A DNA stretch of 33,513 bases, from positions 1 through 33,513 of the forward strand of contig CAMDDP010000032.1 of NCBI GenBank assembly GCA_945892775.1, read 5' to 3'. Source of the DNA: Chitinophaga pinensis (GTDB lineage Bacteria > Bacteroidota > Bacteroidia > Chitinophagales > UBA10324). The notes under the pieces are model-generated. The model did no database searches. It saw only the letters and a list, made by a program, of their open reading frames with translations, and had not been told where the DNA came from. How positions within the stretch are numbered: position 1 is the stretch's first letter; the number at the start of each line of letters is the position of its first letter. The position numbers were made by a program, and so were the translations under genes. Positions 32,598 through 33,513 of the stretch are shown here, piece by piece.

Positions 32598-33513
32598 ATG
32601 AAAAAAGTCATTTTACACATTTTCCTAGTCCTGCTCATGGTCATAGGTAGCATGGATCTTTTTGCACAAACCCGCATTCTTACTGGTACCGCGAAAGACT
32701 CAAATGGCGATGCAATTATTGGAGCATCTATTTTGGTTAAAGGAACCACAATAGGTACTTATAGTGATCTTAACGGAGGCTATTCGTTTGCAATAACATC
32801 GAATGCAAAAACAATTGTTGTTCGTTATTTAGGAATGAAAACAATGGAGATTGCATTGGGAGCATCCAATACTCTTGATATCAAGATGGAAGATGATGTG
32901 CTCGGATTAGATGAAGTGGTTGTAACTGCCATAGGTGTAAGCAAAGAGAAAAAATCTCTTGGCTATTCAGTTCAGGATGTTGGTGGCGATGCACTAACAC
33001 AAGCAGGGCAGTCAAATGCACTTACCGCTCTTAGCGGAAAAGTTGCAGGACTTTCAGTTATTCAATCAAGCGGATCGCCTGGTGGTTCTGTTGCTGTTAA
33101 ATTAAGGGGTGCAACTTCTCTTTCCGGAAATAATTCACCACTAATTGTTGTTGATGGGATTCCATTAGACAACTCTGAATTTGGATTTGGTGATTTGGAA
33201 AGCGTAAACAATTCTAATCGTGCTATTGATTTGAATCCTGATGATATCCAATCAGTAACAGTATTGAAAGGTCCTGCCGCTTCTGCACTTTATGGTATTA
33301 GCGCAGCAAGTGGTGCTTTAATTATCACTACTAAAAAAGGGGGCAAAAAAATTGGTGGTGGTGTAAACATCACTTACTCAACTAATTTGACTTTTGATAA
33401 AGTAAATAAATTACCTGAGTTACAAGATATGTATACAAAAGGTTCAGGTGGAGCCATCAAAAGTTATGAAAGCTCCTCTTCTGGTTCTTGGGGGGCACAT
33501 GGTGATACTATTT
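32598..33513 (+). CDS. SusC/RagA-family TonB-linked outer-membrane receptor, N-terminal part
   Basis: Open from ATG 32598 to the window end (305 codons). It has a signal peptide (about 1-23, ending LFAQ) and a carboxypeptidase-regulatory-like domain (about 26-97: GTAKDSNGDAIIGASILVKG). The SusC signature LDEVVVTAIG follows at 104-113, then the TonB plug domain, including GKVAGLSV, LRGATSLSGNNSPLIVVDGIP and VLKGPAASALYG (about 215-235). Such receptors pair with a SusD lipoprotein to import glycans or peptides, and the partner would be expected just downstream. The substrate is unknown. The gene is complete at its 5' end only. Confidence 0.95.
   Translation, partial: MKKVILHIFLVLLMVIGSMDLFAQTRILTGTAKDSNGDAIIGASILVKGTTIGTYSDLNGGYSFAITSNAKTIVVRYLGMKTMEIALGASNTLDIKMEDDVLGLDEVVVTAIGVSKEKKSLGYSVQDVGGDALTQAGQSNALTALSGKVAGLSVIQSSGSPGGSVAVKLRGATSLSGNNSPLIVVDGIPLDNSEFGFGDLESVNNSNRAIDLNPDDIQSVTVLKGPAASALYGISAASGALIITTKKGGKKIGGGVNITYSTNLTFDKVNKLPELQDMYTKGSGGAIKSYESSSSGSWGAHGDTI

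Noticed and set aside
1-33513. CRISPR arrays, insertion sequences, prophage or defence islands
   Set aside because: I saw no regularly spaced repeats, transposase or integrase genes, or flanking inverted or direct repeats.

Overview
The window is AT-rich chromosomal DNA from a member of the Bacteroidota, probably close to the Chitinophagia/Sphingobacteriia; it cannot be placed more finely by eye. The evidence is a TonB-linked SusC/RagA receptor, gliding/type IX secretion genes (gldB, a PorG-like barrel, T9SS C-terminal sorting domains), a DUF6427 protein, a Bacteroidota-type HU/IHF-like gene next to RNase G, promoters of the TAnnTTTG (-7) type, and a general lack of Shine-Dalgarno sequences. 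It reads as ordinary core chromosome. I see no insertion sequence, prophage, CRISPR array or complete defence system.

Layout. 1-3435 (+): tail of a T9SS-exported protein, recR, an overlapping multi-domain glycosyltransferase, and a DUF3127 protein ending in an SSB-like acidic tip, closed by a clear hairpin terminator. 8645-3459 (-): a five-gene operon of PorG-like barrel, sodium/solute symporter, M23 peptidase, Bcp peroxiredoxin and metallo-beta-lactamase-fold hydrolase, read from one good promoter. 8890-12066 (+): HU/IHF-like protein, TPR membrane protein, a 31-residue very basic protein, and ribonuclease G. 13643-12120 (-): asnS with a coiled-coil insertion. 15625-13769 (-): an LTA-synthase-like sulfatase, divergent from rpoN and an overlapping PAP2-like gene (+). 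17964-19796 (+): a crotonase and gldB. 20904-19819 (-): heme A synthase. 20988-21161 (-): a decayed T9SS sorting domain. 21363-21291 (-): tRNA-Phe.

21492-26500 is a set of envelope and metabolic genes: a small membrane protein divergent from a class III aminotransferase, a YCF48-like lipoprotein, a polytopic membrane protein with conserved-looking histidines, and a PagL-like outer-membrane protein. 26560-32400 (+) holds an exported protein of unknown function, a DUF6427 protein, a stand-alone DsbD N-terminal domain, purQ and full-length dsbD. A SusC-like receptor runs off the end.

The points most worth a second look are: (i) a repeated arrangement in which a -7 box ends only 4-6 bases before the start codon, predicting leaderless mRNAs for six genes; (ii) a free-standing copy of the DsbD N-terminal domain separated from dsbD by purQ; (iii) a glycosyltransferase fused to what looks like a gutted sugar-phosphate transferase; (iv) the SSB-like tip on the DUF3127 protein; (v) the 31-residue ribosome-type protein between HU and RNase G. 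None amounts to a clearly new multi-gene system.
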